Shown: positions 18,311 through 27,849, counted from the stretch's first letter. The stretch is DNA of 64,000 bases from Sphingomonas faeni (GCF_023195535.1 NZ_JALPNF010000001.1:682001-746000), one strand, 5' to 3'. Numbers and translations: made by a program. Notes: generated by a model from the sequence alone, not told the origin.

Positions 18311-19747
18311 ATGACAATCGCATCCGACCTCGTCGCCGACCTCGACCGCCTCTACCGCGCCTCCGTCGAGCGCCTCCAAGCCGCCATGAGCGCCTATATC
18401 GCCGACGGCACGACGCCCGATCCCGCCAGCCGCACCGACGGGTCGTTCGCCTATCCCGAAATCCGACTGACCTATAAGGGCGGCGTCGATCGCCCCACGC
18501 CGCTGCGCTCGTTCGGCCGCATGGTCACGCCCGGCGAATACAAGATCAGCGTCACCAAGCCCGCGATCTTCGCCGAATATCTGATCGAACAGCTCACCCT
18601 GCTGATCGAGGACTACGACGTCACCGTCGAGGCGGTCGAAGGTCGCCAGGAAATCCCGTTCCCCTACGTGATCGAACCCGGCCACGCGCTGAGCCTAGAC
18701 GAGGTCTCCGCGACCGAATTGTCGCGCCATTTCCCCGCCACCGAACTCGCGCATATCGGCGACGAGATCGCCGACGGTCTCTGGGTCGCGAACGACGACA
18801 CGCGCCCGCTCGCGCTGTTCGACGGCCTGCGCACCGATTTCAGCCTCGCCCGCCTGCGCCACTATATGGGCACCCCCGCCGAGCACGCGCAGCGCTTCGT
18901 GCTGTTCACCAACTATCACCGCTACGTCGACGAATTCGTCCGCTGGGCGGGCACGCAGCTGGGGGAAGACAGCCGTTTCACCAGCCTGTCGGGCGCGGGC
19001 GGGATCACGATCTCGTCGGGCGAAGACATCGACAAGATCATCTCCGACAGCGCCTGGCGGCGGCACCAGATGCCCGCCTATCACCTGATGGCGGACGACC
19101 GCACCGGCATCACGCTGGTCAACATCGGCGTCGGTCCGTCGAACGCGAAGACGATCTGCGACCATCTCGCGGTGCTGCGTCCAGAGGCGTGGCTGATGAT
19201 CGGTCATTGCGGCGGACTGCGGCCGAGCCAGCGGATCGGCGATTATGTGCTCGCGCATGCCTATCTGCGCGACGATCATGTGCTCGACGACGTCCTGCCG
19301 CCCGAGATTCCCGTGCCGGCCATCGCCGAAGTCCAGGTCGCGATGGCCAAGGCGGCCGAGATCGTGTCGGGCCAGTCGGGCGAGGAACTCAAGCGCCGCC
19401 TGCGGACCGGAACGATCGTGACGACCGACGACCGCAACTGGGAACTCCGCTATTCGAAGTCCGCGCTGCGCTTTTCGCTGAGCCGCGCGGTCGGCATCGA
19501 CATGGAGTCGGCGACGATCGCCGCGCAAGGCTATCGGTTCAGAGTCCCCTACGGCACGTTGCTCTGCGTCTCGGACAAGCCGCTGCACGGCGAGCTCAAG
19601 CTGCCGGGGCAGGCCAACCGCTTCTACGAACGCGCGATCAGCGAGCATCTGCGGATCGGCATCGAGACCTGCGAACAATTGCGGCTCGAGGGCGCCAAGC
19701 TGCACAGCCGCAAGCTCCGCGCGTTCGACGAGCCGCCGTTCCGCTAA
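18311..19747 (+). CDS. amn: AMP nucleosidase
   Basis: AMP nucleosidase, which hydrolyses AMP to adenine and ribose 5-phosphate. The 478-residue length is typical. The C-terminal half is a nucleoside-phosphorylase-like catalytic domain with GPSNAKTICDHLAVLRPEAWLMIGHCGGL and the substrate motif GIDMESATIAAQGYRF. The N-terminal half is the AMN-specific regulatory domain. It has its own 5' region containing the palindromic repeat and no co-directional close neighbour, so it is probably monocistronic. Confidence 0.95.
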   Translation: MTIASDLVADLDRLYRASVERLQAAMSAYIADGTTPDPASRTDGSFAYPEIRLTYKGGVDRPTPLRSFGRMVTPGEYKISVTKPAIFAEYLIEQLTLLIEDYDVTVEAVEGRQEIPFPYVIEPGHALSLDEVSATELSRHFPATELAHIGDEIADGLWVANDDTRPLALFDGLRTDFSLARLRHYMGTPAEHAQRFVLFTNYHRYVDEFVRWAGTQLGEDSRFTSLSGAGGITISSGEDIDKIISDSAWRRHQMPAYHLMADDRTGITLVNIGVGPSNAKTICDHLAVLRPEAWLMIGHCGGLRPSQRIGDYVLAHAYLRDDHVLDDVLPPEIPVPAIAEVQVAMAKAAEIVSGQSGEELKRRLRTGTIVTTDDRNWELRYSKSALRFSLSRAVGIDMESATIAAQGYRFRVPYGTLLCVSDKPLHGELKLPGQANRFYERAISEHLRIGIETCEQLRLEGAKLHSRKLRAFDEPPFR

Positions 19748-19824
19748 GCTGGGTGTGTAAAAACCGGAGCGGATTGCCCGGGAATGCGTTACGGTTGCGG
19801 AATCATTGCTGAGGGAAGATAGCC

Positions 19825-20328
19825 GTGGCCGACACCGACACGCCCGATACTGAAGCGAAGAAGCCCGCCGCCCGCCGGCGCGCACCGCGTAAGGCTAGTG
19901 CGCCGAAAGCGGCGTCGGCTGCGTCGTCGGTAAAGCCGGTCGCCGCCAAGCCCGTACCGACCGCGAAACCGGTTGCGGACAAGCCGGTGCCCGTTGCGCC
20001 GCCCAAACCGGTTGCTAAACCGGCGCCCAAGCCGCGCTCGACCAAGCGCAGCACCCCGCGCCCCGTGTCTGCCCGCAAGCCGGTCACGCCGGTTGCAGTC
20101 GCCACATCACCGGAAAAGACACGTGGCAAATGGGGTGCGGCTGCGATCTTCAGTGGTGTCGCGGTAGCGGGTGCGGCCGTTGGGGCGCTGCTGACGCTGC
20201 GGGGGAGCACGCCCAAGGCTGCGGCACCGCTTAAGCCGAAGGGCAAGCAGGCGCATCAGGCCGACGGGGCGGATTCGTCGAAGTCGTTCGAGGCTGGCAT
20301 TGCTGATCCGGGGACGGTTCCGGAGTAA
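19825..20328 (+). CDS. Ala/Lys/Pro-rich single-pass membrane protein
   Basis: Unrecognised 167-residue protein. The first 110 residues are low-complexity, rich in Ala, Lys, Pro and Val with recurring KPVA/KPVP units. A single hydrophobic segment (WGAAAIFSGVAVAGAAVGALLTL) follows, then a short Lys-rich tail. It begins with GTG preceded by GAGGGAAG. The layout suggests a basic cytoplasmic tail fixed in the inner membrane, perhaps contacting nucleic acid or cell wall; this is inference. A smaller protein of similar make-up is encoded at 35056-35379. Confidence 0.7.
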   Translation: MADTDTPDTEAKKPAARRRAPRKASAPKAASAASSVKPVAAKPVPTAKPVADKPVPVAPPKPVAKPAPKPRSTKRSTPRPVSARKPVTPVAVATSPEKTRGKWGAAAIFSGVAVAGAAVGALLTLRGSTPKAAAPLKPKGKQAHQADGADSSKSFEAGIADPGTVPE

Positions 20329-20352
20329 GCTGGTCACGCCGAACAGCTCACC

Positions 20353-20386
20353 ACCCCGGATAGCACGCCACCCCAGATAGCACGCC
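20353..20386. repeat. Tandem 17-bp repeat, two copies
   Basis: ACCCCGGATAGCACGCC at 20353-20369 and ACCCCAGATAGCACGCC at 20370-20386 differ at one base. They run directly into the ACCCCGGCGGAGG arm of the palindromic element at 20385. They look like a stuttered edge of that element. Confidence 0.7.
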
Positions 20387-20488
20387 ACCCCGGCGGAGGC
20401 CGGGGCCCAGTTGGGGGACGTTGCTAACCGAGCGATGCGCTTCGTTACTCTGGACGTTCCAACTGGGCCCCGGCCTTCGCCGGGGTGG
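20385..20488. repeat. Intergenic palindromic repeat (CCACCCCGGCGGAGGCCGGGG family)
   Basis: Arms CCACCCCGGCGGAGGCCGGG and CCGGCCTTCGCCGGGGTGG flank an unrelated centre, with inner GGCCCAGTTGG and CCAACTGGGCC. Same family as 18148-18251. Confidence 0.85.
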
Positions 20489-20519
20489 TGCAATTTTGCG
20501 CGATCCCAGCACATTTCCC

Positions 20520-20595
20520 GTTCCCCCGCGGAGGCGGGGGCCTAGCTAAACCACGGGTGCGTTCGTAACCCTGGGCCCCCGCTTTCGCGGGGGAA
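20520..20595. repeat. Intergenic palindromic repeat (GTTCCCCCGCG family)
   Basis: TTCCCCCGCGGAGGCGGGGG at the left and CCCCCGCTTTCGCGGGGGAA at the right, in inverted orientation. This is the second element within the 315-base non-coding gap 20329-20643, which otherwise shows no gene. Confidence 0.8.
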
Positions 20596-20643
20596 CTAGA
20601 AGTTAGAACGCGAACGTCAGCTGGCGATAAGCCAAAGGCCCCA

Positions 20644-22482
20644 TCACCACCCGGTCGGCTTGCCCTTGTTCTGCACGTCCAGCCATGTCTTCAACGGCGC
20701 AAAATACTCGACGAGTGCCGCGCCCGACATCTCGCGGCTGCCGGTGAATACCTGTAGCGCGTCCGGCCAGGGCTTGGACTGCCCCATGCTCAGCATCGCG
20801 TTCAGCTTCGTGCCGACCGCCTTGTCGCCGTAGAACGAACAGCGATGCAGCGGTCCCTTCCAGCCGGACTGGTCGCACGCCGCCTTGTAGAACTGGAACT
20901 GCAACACCCGCGCCAGGAAGTAGCGCGTGTACGGTACCGCCGCCGGGATATGGTATTTGCCGCCCGCATCGAACTTGGTCTCGTCGCGCGCAACCGGGGG
21001 CTTGATGCCCTGATACTGGAGCCGCAGCTTGTCCCATGCCGCCTGATAGCCGGTCGTCGGGATCTGGCCCGAGAACACGCCCCAACGCCATTTGTCGATC
21101 AGCAGCCCGAACGGCAGGAACGCCACCTTGTCCATCGCCTGGCGCAGCAGCAGCCCGATGTCCTTGTCCGCGCTCGGCACCTTCGCCTGGTCGAGCAGGC
21201 CGATCTTCACCAGGTAATCCGGCGTGATCGACAAAGCGACGGTATCGCCAATCGCCTCGTGGAAGCCATCGTTCGCGCCGTTCTTGTAGAACATCGGCTG
21301 CGCCTTGTACGCGCGCTGATAGTAATTGTGGCCGAGCTCGTGGTGGATCGTGACGAAGTCGTCCGCGTTCACCTTCGTGCACATCTTGATCCGGATATCG
21401 TCCTGGTTGTCGAGATCCCAGGCCGACGCGTGACAGATCACGTCGCGGTCGGCGGGCTTGGTGATCTGCGACCGCTTCCAGAACGTGTCGGGCAGCGGTG
21501 CGAAGCCGAGCGACGAGTAGAACCCCTCGCCCTGCTTCACCATTTTCAGCGGGTCATAGCCCTTGGCCTTGAGCAAATCGCCGGTGTCGTAACCGACGTC
21601 GCCTGCCCCCTTCGGCGCGACGATGTCGTAGATATTGCCCCACTCCTGCGCCCACATGTTGCCGAGCAGATCGCTGCGGATCGGCCCGGTCTTGGCCTGC
21701 ACCGCATCGCCGTATTTCTCGTTGAGCTTCCACCGCGTGTAGGTGTGGAGCGCCATGTAGAGCGGCTCGACCTCTTTCCAGATCTTGTCGGTGAGCGCCG
21801 CGAACTGCTCCGGCGTCATGTCGTAGCCCGAGCGCCACAGCGCGCCGACGTCCTTGTAGCCGAGCTCGCGCGCGCCTTCGTTGGAGATCGCGGTCATCTT
21901 GGCATAGTCGCCGCGCATCGGCGCGCCGACCTTGTCGTTCCAGCTCGTCCACATCTCCTGCAGCTTCGCCGGATCGCGGCTCTCGCCCATCGCCGCCTCG
22001 ATATCCGAGCCGTTGATCGGCTTGCCGTCGAGCGTGCCCATTCCCTTGCCGTAGAAGGACGACATCTTGGTGGTGAGCGTCGACAGCTCCTCGGACGCGC
22101 CCGCGCGCGTCGGGGCCGGCAGCGTCAGGCCGCCGCGCAGCAGATCGAGCTTGCGCTTGGTGTCGAACGAAAGCCCCGGGAGGGACGCATAGCGGGCCGC
22201 GCCGAGCGCGTACTTCACGCCGAGATCGGTCATCTCCGCGCCCGACTTCGCGGCCAGCGCATCGGTATCGTCGGTGATGTAGGTCGCGTTGACCCACGCA
22301 ACGCGCGACGCATCGACCGACTTCGCAGCGAATACCCGCTCGGCCTCGGCAACAAACGCATCCGCCTGCGCGACGGTCGGCTTGCCGGTGGCGGCGGGTT
22401 GTGCGGCCTGGGCGCCGGCAACGGACGGCACGGCGCACAGCGCCCCGGCCAGAGCAAACATCGAAACGCTGAACCGAACCAT
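20644..22482 (-). CDS. M2 family (ACE-like) metallopeptidase
   Basis: Secreted or periplasmic zinc peptidyl-dipeptidase of the angiotensin-converting-enzyme family, 612 residues. A signal peptide covers MVRFSVSMFALAGALCAVPSVAGAQA. The zinc site is HHELGH with His381, Glu382 and His385, and the third ligand Glu409 lies in HEAIGD, exactly 24 residues after the second His as in ACE. Two adjacent ATG codons follow AAGGGGATA; the second was chosen for spacing. It probably removes dipeptides from periplasmic peptides. Transcribed alone, with a repeat on each side. Confidence 0.95.
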   Translation of the reverse strand: MVRFSVSMFALAGALCAVPSVAGAQAAQPAATGKPTVAQADAFVAEAERVFAAKSVDASRVAWVNATYITDDTDALAAKSGAEMTDLGVKYALGAARYASLPGLSFDTKRKLDLLRGGLTLPAPTRAGASEELSTLTTKMSSFYGKGMGTLDGKPINGSDIEAAMGESRDPAKLQEMWTSWNDKVGAPMRGDYAKMTAISNEGARELGYKDVGALWRSGYDMTPEQFAALTDKIWKEVEPLYMALHTYTRWKLNEKYGDAVQAKTGPIRSDLLGNMWAQEWGNIYDIVAPKGAGDVGYDTGDLLKAKGYDPLKMVKQGEGFYSSLGFAPLPDTFWKRSQITKPADRDVICHASAWDLDNQDDIRIKMCTKVNADDFVTIHHELGHNYYQRAYKAQPMFYKNGANDGFHEAIGDTVALSITPDYLVKIGLLDQAKVPSADKDIGLLLRQAMDKVAFLPFGLLIDKWRWGVFSGQIPTTGYQAAWDKLRLQYQGIKPPVARDETKFDAGGKYHIPAAVPYTRYFLARVLQFQFYKAACDQSGWKGPLHRCSFYGDKAVGTKLNAMLSMGQSKPWPDALQVFTGSREMSGAALVEYFAPLKTWLDVQNKGKPTGW

Positions 22483-22568
22483 CATTATCCCCTTTATATG
22501 GGGCATTGATTGCGGATGGAGCATGGCGAGGTCAACCCACCATGCCGAGCGTGATGCTCGCCTCCCTC

Positions 22569-22650
22569 CGTCATCCTGACGAAAGTCAGGACCCAGAGCC
22601 ACATAGGACGACGCGGGTTACCCTGGGTCCTGACTTTCTTCAGGATGACG
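22569..22650. repeat. Intergenic palindromic repeat (CGTCATCCTGAC family)
   Basis: CGTCATCCTGACGAAAGTCA at the left and TGACTTTCTTCAGGATGACG at the right form a long inverted repeat, with GGACCCAG and CTGGGTCC inside. A relative lies at 31712-31793. Confidence 0.82.
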
Positions 22651-22672
22651 GCTTGAGGCGGGCAGTTTGGTT

Positions 22673-23434
22673 TTATCCTGCGAGGAAATCCGCGATTGCC
22701 TGGCCAAGCTCGGGCTTTACCACAGCGCTCATATGCCCGCCCGGCGTCTCGACATACGTCCCGTTCGGCAGGATCGCAGCCAGATCGGGGGCGGAACCAT
22801 TATCCTGGTCCTCGCCACCGCACACGACCAAAGTCGGCTGCTGGATCGCCTTCACGGACTCCAGCGGCGTATCGACGAACGTCTCGAGGATCCCGAGCAA
22901 CGCGACCGGATCGCCGCCGGTGGTCTTCAGGAATGCCTCCGCGAGCCACTCGGGCGTGCCCTGCACATGCTGCCCGAGCTTGGTCAGGATGTTCCGGAAG
23001 TGCGAGGCGCGGCGCGACGTGTGCGTCAGCCCCTCCAAGCCCATGCCCGAGAAGATCACGCGCCGCGGCGTCGCCCCCGTCGCCAGCATCCGCGACGTGG
23101 TCCGCGCGCCGAGCGAATAGCCGCCCAGGTCGTAGTTCGTCAGCCCGAGATGGGCGACCAACGCGTGACCGTCCTGCGTCAGCGCATCGGCGGGATACGC
23201 CTCGAGCCCATGCGGCTTCCCGCTGTCGCCGTGCGCGCGCAGGTCGGGCATGATGACCCGGAAGCCCTTCGCGGCGATCTTCGCGGCATGGCCGTAGCGG
23301 ATCCAGTTGGTCTTCGCGTCGGAAAAATAGCCGTGGATCAGCACGACGGCCCGGCCTTCGCCGACCTCGTGCCACGCCAGCCGCGTGCCGTCGAAGCTCT
23401 CGAAAAACTGGGTATCGCTCGGGGTGCTGGCCAC
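22673..23434 (-). CDS. Alpha/beta hydrolase
   Basis: Alpha/beta-fold hydrolase of 253 residues with the oxyanion strand VVLIHGYFSDAKTNW and the nucleophile elbow GGYSLGAR (Ser in GYSLG). Near the C-terminus, VVCGGEDQDN and GGHMSAV supply the likely Asp and His. Substrate unknown. A GTG start at 23434 with AGGACGAG upstream was preferred over a longer ATG start, because the extra residues would be encoded across the asd terminator. Cytoplasmic, with no signal peptide. Confidence 0.9.
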   Translation of the reverse strand: MASTPSDTQFFESFDGTRLAWHEVGEGRAVVLIHGYFSDAKTNWIRYGHAAKIAAKGFRVIMPDLRAHGDSGKPHGLEAYPADALTQDGHALVAHLGLTNYDLGGYSLGARTTSRMLATGATPRRVIFSGMGLEGLTHTSRRASHFRNILTKLGQHVQGTPEWLAEAFLKTTGGDPVALLGILETFVDTPLESVKAIQQPTLVVCGGEDQDNGSAPDLAAILPNGTYVETPGGHMSAVVKPELGQAIADFLAG

Positions 23435-23540
23435 GGTCTCGTCCTGTCGTGCTGGGGGTGCCGCCAATTCGGTCCCCGGGTCCGGGGTGTCAACCCGCGG
23501 GCGTGCGAACCGCAAACCGGGTGCGCGGTGCGACGCCCCA

Positions 23541-23579
23541 AGAAAAAGCCGCGCCGCCATCTCGTAATGGCGGCGCGGC
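23541..23579 (-). terminator. Intrinsic terminator after asd
   Basis: A perfect 13-base stem (GCCGCGCCGCCAT with ATGGCGGCGCGGC), a six-base loop and, on the minus strand, a following TTTTTCTT. It lies about 30 bases past the asd stop. Confidence 0.95.
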
Positions 23580-23610
23580 AATGTCGTTCAGTCCGTCCCG
23601 GTCGCGCGGA

Positions 23611-24636
23611 TCAGGCCTTTTGCAGATGCCGGCGCCCGAGCAGTTCGGCGATCTGGACCGCGTTCAGCGCCGCCCCCTTGCGGAGGTTGTCGCTGACGCA
23701 CCACAGGTTCAGGCCGTTCTCGACGGTCGGATCCTCGCGCACGCGGCTGATGTACGTCGCGAAGTCGCCGACGCACTCGATCGGCGTGATGTAGCCGCCG
23801 TCCTCGCGCTTATCGACCAGCATGATGCCGGGTGCCTCGCGGAGGATGTTCTGCGCTTCCTCGGCCGAGATCTCGTTCTCGAACTCGATGTTGATCGCTT
23901 CCGAATGGCCGACGAACACCGGCACGCGGACGCAGGTCGCGGTGACCTTGATCTTCTTGTCGAGGATCTTCTTGGTTTCGACGACCATCTTCCACTCTTC
24001 CTTGGTCGAGCCGTCGTCGAGGAAGCTGTCGATGTGCGGGATCACGTTGAAGGCGATCTGCTTGGTGAACTTCTTGGGCTCGGCCGGATCGCCGACGAAG
24101 ATGTTGCGGCTCTGCTCGAACAGCTCGTCCATCCCCGCCTTGCCCGCGCCCGACACCGACTGGTAGGTCGAGACGACCACGCGCAGGATTTTCGCGGCGT
24201 CATGCAGCGGCTTCAGCGCGACGACCATCTGCGCGGTCGAGCAGTTCGGGTTGGCGATGATGTTCTTCACGCGATAGCCGTCGATCGCCTCGGGGTTCAC
24301 CTCGGGCACGATCAGCGGCACGTCGGGGTCCATGCGGTAGAGCGACGAATTGTCGATCACCACGCAGCCGGCGGCGGCGGCGATCGGCGCGTAGACCGCG
24401 GTGCCCTCGGAGCCGATCGCGAACAGCGCCATGTCCCAGCCGTTCCAGTCGAAATGCTCGATGTTCTGGCATTTGATCTGCTTGCCGGTGTCGCCGTAAT
24501 CGACCATCAACCCCTGGCTGCGCGACGACGCGACGCAGGCGATCTCGTCCGCCGGAAACTCGCGCTCCGCCAGGATATTGAGCATCTCGCGCCCGACATT
24601 GCCGGTCGCCCCTGCGACCACCACCCGATAACCCAT
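23611..24636 (-). CDS. asd: Aspartate-semialdehyde dehydrogenase
   Basis: Makes L-aspartate 4-semialdehyde from aspartyl phosphate with NADPH, the branch point to lysine and diaminopimelate, threonine and methionine. The 341-residue protein has the NADP motif VAGATGNVGREML, the catalytic Cys132 in NPNCSTAQ and the active-site region VPVFVGHSEAINIEFE. Full length, single gene, with its own strong terminator and a repeat-bearing upstream region. Confidence 0.98.
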   Translation of the reverse strand: MGYRVVVAGATGNVGREMLNILAEREFPADEIACVASSRSQGLMVDYGDTGKQIKCQNIEHFDWNGWDMALFAIGSEGTAVYAPIAAAAGCVVIDNSSLYRMDPDVPLIVPEVNPEAIDGYRVKNIIANPNCSTAQMVVALKPLHDAAKILRVVVSTYQSVSGAGKAGMDELFEQSRNIFVGDPAEPKKFTKQIAFNVIPHIDSFLDDGSTKEEWKMVVETKKILDKKIKVTATCVRVPVFVGHSEAINIEFENEISAEEAQNILREAPGIMLVDKREDGGYITPIECVGDFATYISRVREDPTVENGLNLWCVSDNLRKGAALNAVQIAELLGRRHLQKA

Positions 24637-24968
24637 GTCTTAACTCCGATTGGACTTGGCCGCGCACTAACGTCGTTGCGCGGGCAGGTCCAACGGCTTT
24701 CGACTTGTTGCGCGGATAGAGGGGGTTTGGGGTGCCGTGATTATACGCCACCTTACTGTCCGCCCCCATGTTCCCCCGCGAAGGCGGGGGCCCAGTCTGG
24801 CCCCCCGCCTTCGCGGGGGAACAATCTTTTCGCACCACCGCCCCAAATAGTAGCTTCACCAATAATAGCACCACCCCGGCGGAGGCCGGGGTGGTGCCGT
24901 AGTGGTCGGACCACCTGCTACTACATCGTCAGCAGATTCTCGGTAGAATTGGTGTGCGGTTTGGGAGG
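24637..24968. repeat. Non-coding gap with two palindromic elements
   Basis: At 24770-24822 GTTCCCCCGCGAAGGCGGGG faces CCCCGCCTTCGCGGGGGAAC. At 24869-24896 CACCACCCCGGC and GCCGGGGTGGTG form a short perfect-arm palindrome. The asd promoter should lie close to 24640-24720. No gene is supported here. Confidence 0.75.
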
Positions 24969-25169
24969 TTAGCGGACGATCCTCTTTCTACTCTCGCGGT
25001 ATTCCCGAAATGCGGCCCACACGAGCAAGACAGCAAGGATAAAGATGGCTCTCGTCGGAAGGTGACTGATGGCGGACTGTAAGTCGCTGTCAATCCAGTC
25101 GAATGCGAACTGTCCAATCAATATCGGCAAGCCGACCATGACGATGAGTTTTAGGATACGGCGCGGCAT
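24969..25169 (-). CDS. Small hypothetical membrane protein
   Basis: A 66-residue open frame predicting two hydrophobic segments (LIVMVGLPILIGQFAF and AIFILAVLLVWAAF) and a basic tail EYRESRKRIVR. The topology is plausible for an inner-membrane protein, but I do not recognise the family. The local sequence is less GC-rich than its neighbours and the ribosome site is weak (GGGCAG directly before the ATG). It could be a recently acquired or orphan gene, or not a gene. Confidence 0.45.
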   Translation of the reverse strand: MPRRILKLIVMVGLPILIGQFAFDWIDSDLQSAISHLPTRAIFILAVLLVWAAFREYRESRKRIVR

Positions 25170-25236
25170 CTGCCCATCGTATCTAAGACCCGGATGTCTG
25201 CAAGTGGACGTTTTCAGCCGTAGTTCGAGAGCACGT

Positions 25237-25267
25237 GGCGAGACGGTCGGGTACCGACCGTCTCGCC
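25237..25267 (-). terminator. Strong hairpin after the S9 peptidase gene
   Basis: A perfect 14-base stem, GGCGAGACGGTCGG with CCGACCGTCTCGCC, and a GTA loop. It lies about 15 bases past the stop of the S9 peptidase. There is no T-run, so it may act as an RNA 3'-end stabiliser or weak terminator. Confidence 0.55.
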
Positions 25268-25282
25268 GAACCGCACCGGCGT

Positions 25283-27595
25283 TTACTTCGCCGAAACTGG
25301 CGCCGCAGCAGGCGTAACCTCGGGTACCGGCTTGTCCTTCACCGTCCGGTCGAGGAAGTTCAGGATCGTCCCCCAGACATGCTCGCTAATCCCCGGCCCC
25401 GATACGCGGTGCGTGTAGCCGGGGTAGAACATCATCTCGAACGGCGTCGCGGTTTCCTGCATCCGCGCGGCAACCTTGGTCGAATTGTCGAGGAACACGT
25501 TGTCGTCCGCCATCCCGTGAATCAGCAGCAACGGATCGACTATCCTGTTCGCCTCCTCGACCGCGGCCGAGGTCGAATAGCTCGCCGGGTCCTTCGCCGG
25601 ATCGCCGAGATACCGCTCGGTGTAATGCGTGTCGTACAACTGCCAGTCGGTGACCGGCGCGCCCGACACTGCGGCCGCATACACGCCCGGCGTCTTCTCC
25701 AGCATCTTCAGCGACATATAGCCGCCGTAAGACCAGCCATAGGTCGCGATCTTGGTCGGCTCGACGAACGGCAGCGACTTCAGATAGTTCGCCCCCGACA
25801 GCTGATCCTCGACTTCGACCGTGCCCATCGCGTGATAGATCTGGTCCTCGAACGCCTTGCCGCGGTTGTACGAGCCGCGATTGTCGATCTTGAAATAGAT
25901 CCAGCCGCGATCGACGAGGTATTGCGGTAATCCGCCCTGCCACCCGCGCGTGACCTGCTGACCGGTGCCGGGGCCACCGTAATGTTCGAAGAACACCGGG
26001 TATTTCTTGCCCGGCTCCAGCGGCGGCGTGATCATCTCGTAATAGAGCGTCATGCCGTTCTTCGCCTTCAGAGTCCCGAACTTCGTTTCCTGATGGCTCG
26101 ACAGATACGGGTAATAGGGATGCCCCTCGACCACCGCATTCTCGTTGATCCACGAGATCCGCTTGCCGGTCGCGTCGGCCAGATAGACCTGGGTCGGCTG
26201 CTTCGGATTCGAGCGCGAGATGATGAAACGGCTCGCGGCCGCGTCCATCGTAGCGCTATTCCACCAGCCCGTTTCGGTCAGCTTGGTGATCGCGTTCGGC
26301 TTCGCGACGTCGACCGAATAGAGTTGTTGCTCGAGCACGTCGTCCTTGTTGCCGAGGAAGAACAGGCGCCCCTTGGTCTCGTCCACGCCGACCAGATCGG
26401 TGACGACCCAGTCGCCCTTGGTCAGCTGCGTCCACTTGCCCGATGCGAACCGATAGAGATGCCCATAGCCGCTCCGCTCCGACCGCCAGATCAGGCTGCC
26501 GTCCTTCAGGACGTGATAGGCGTCGGACAGGTTGAGCCAGCTCTTCACGCCGGACTTCTCGGTGAACAGGATCGTCGACTTGCCCGTCGCCGGATCGACG
26601 CGGAGCATCTCCAGCAGCTTCTGGTCGCGGCTCTGGCGCTGGACCAGCAGCATCCGGCCGTCCGGCGTCCAGTCGACGCGGGCGAGATAGATGTCGGGGT
26701 TGGTGCCGAGATCGACCTTCACCTGCCCCGAGCCATCGGACTTCATGATATACAGGTCGACCAGCACGTTGGGCGTGCCGGCGGCGGGATAACGCTGCTC
26801 GTAGACCTTGGTCCCGGTCGCGCCGATCGAAGCCCGGGTGGCGGTGTGGACCGGCGCCTCGTCGAACCGCTCGACCGCGACATATTGCTCGTCGGGCGAC
26901 CACCAATAGCCGGTGCGGCGATCCATTTCCTCCTGCGCGACGAACTCCGCCTCGCCGAAATGGACGGTGCCGCCTCCACCGGTGGTGACGGCGCGCGCGG
27001 CGCCGCCGCTCAGCGGCTGGACGAACACGTTCTGATCGCGGACGAACGACACGAAGCCGCCCTTGGGGCTGACCAGCGGGTTCAGCTCGCCACCGGGCGT
27101 GTTGGTCAGCCGCGTGACCTTGCCGTCGAGCCCGGCGAGATACAGGTCGCCGTCGAGCGGCACGAGGATCGACTTGCCGTCGGGCGCCCAGTCATAGGCG
27201 ACGATGCCCTTCTGTCCGCCGATCCGCGCGCGCTCGCGCTGCATCTTCTCGGCCTCGGTGAGTTCGGCGCCGCTGCCGACCTTCTTCGAATCGACCAGCA
27301 TCCGCGCCTGCCCGGTCGCGGTGTCGACCGCCCAGAGATCGAAGCGCTCCTTCTCGTCGTCGCGGTTGCGCAAACTCGTCAGCAACGTGCCGTCCGGCGA
27401 CAGCCGCACCGCACGGGGCTGTGACCCAGACAGGTCCGGATTGCCGAAGACGCGTGCCATCGTCAGATCACCGGGCTTAGCCGCCTCGACCGGCTTGACC
27501 GGCTCGGCGGGCGCTACCGTCGGCATCACCTGATCAGCAGCCATCGCGGCGGTTCCGACCGAAGCAAGCGCAAGCCCGAGCAACCATGTTCGCAT
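25283..27595 (-). CDS. S9 family (DPP-IV-like) serine peptidase
   Basis: Periplasmic prolyl-oligopeptidase-family peptidase, 770 residues. A signal peptide MRTWLLGLALASVGTAAMA precedes an eight-blade-type DPPIV_N beta-propeller (about residues 90-480) and a C-terminal alpha/beta hydrolase domain. The triad is visible: Ser622 in GWSYGGY, Asp697 in HGMADDN and His729 in GYTHR, with spacing close to human DPP-IV (630, 708, 740). It most likely cleaves X-Pro or X-Ala dipeptides from peptides. Single gene followed by a strong hairpin. Confidence 0.95.
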   Translation of the reverse strand: MRTWLLGLALASVGTAAMAADQVMPTVAPAEPVKPVEAAKPGDLTMARVFGNPDLSGSQPRAVRLSPDGTLLTSLRNRDDEKERFDLWAVDTATGQARMLVDSKKVGSGAELTEAEKMQRERARIGGQKGIVAYDWAPDGKSILVPLDGDLYLAGLDGKVTRLTNTPGGELNPLVSPKGGFVSFVRDQNVFVQPLSGGAARAVTTGGGGTVHFGEAEFVAQEEMDRRTGYWWSPDEQYVAVERFDEAPVHTATRASIGATGTKVYEQRYPAAGTPNVLVDLYIMKSDGSGQVKVDLGTNPDIYLARVDWTPDGRMLLVQRQSRDQKLLEMLRVDPATGKSTILFTEKSGVKSWLNLSDAYHVLKDGSLIWRSERSGYGHLYRFASGKWTQLTKGDWVVTDLVGVDETKGRLFFLGNKDDVLEQQLYSVDVAKPNAITKLTETGWWNSATMDAAASRFIISRSNPKQPTQVYLADATGKRISWINENAVVEGHPYYPYLSSHQETKFGTLKAKNGMTLYYEMITPPLEPGKKYPVFFEHYGGPGTGQQVTRGWQGGLPQYLVDRGWIYFKIDNRGSYNRGKAFEDQIYHAMGTVEVEDQLSGANYLKSLPFVEPTKIATYGWSYGGYMSLKMLEKTPGVYAAAVSGAPVTDWQLYDTHYTERYLGDPAKDPASYSTSAAVEEANRIVDPLLLIHGMADDNVFLDNSTKVAARMQETATPFEMMFYPGYTHRVSGPGISEHVWGTILNFLDRTVKDKPVPEVTPAAAPVSAK

Positions 27596-27849
27596 CCTGT
27601 AGACTCCGTGGGATCACCCCGCCGGATACCGCCCGGCGGCCCGAAGATGTTCGGTGGCGCGTTATCGCGACGCCATGGGGCGACGTAAAGGGCGCATCGC
27701 AGCGCCGATCCAAACCGTGCAGATCACCGGCCGACGGGCGAGGAACAATTACCGTGACGTATACCGCGTCTTTACGCGCTTCGTTTAAACGGAGCGACGA
27801 GAACCTTGCCGGGAACCTCCGTTCCACGGCGCAGCACGACCGGAGTATG

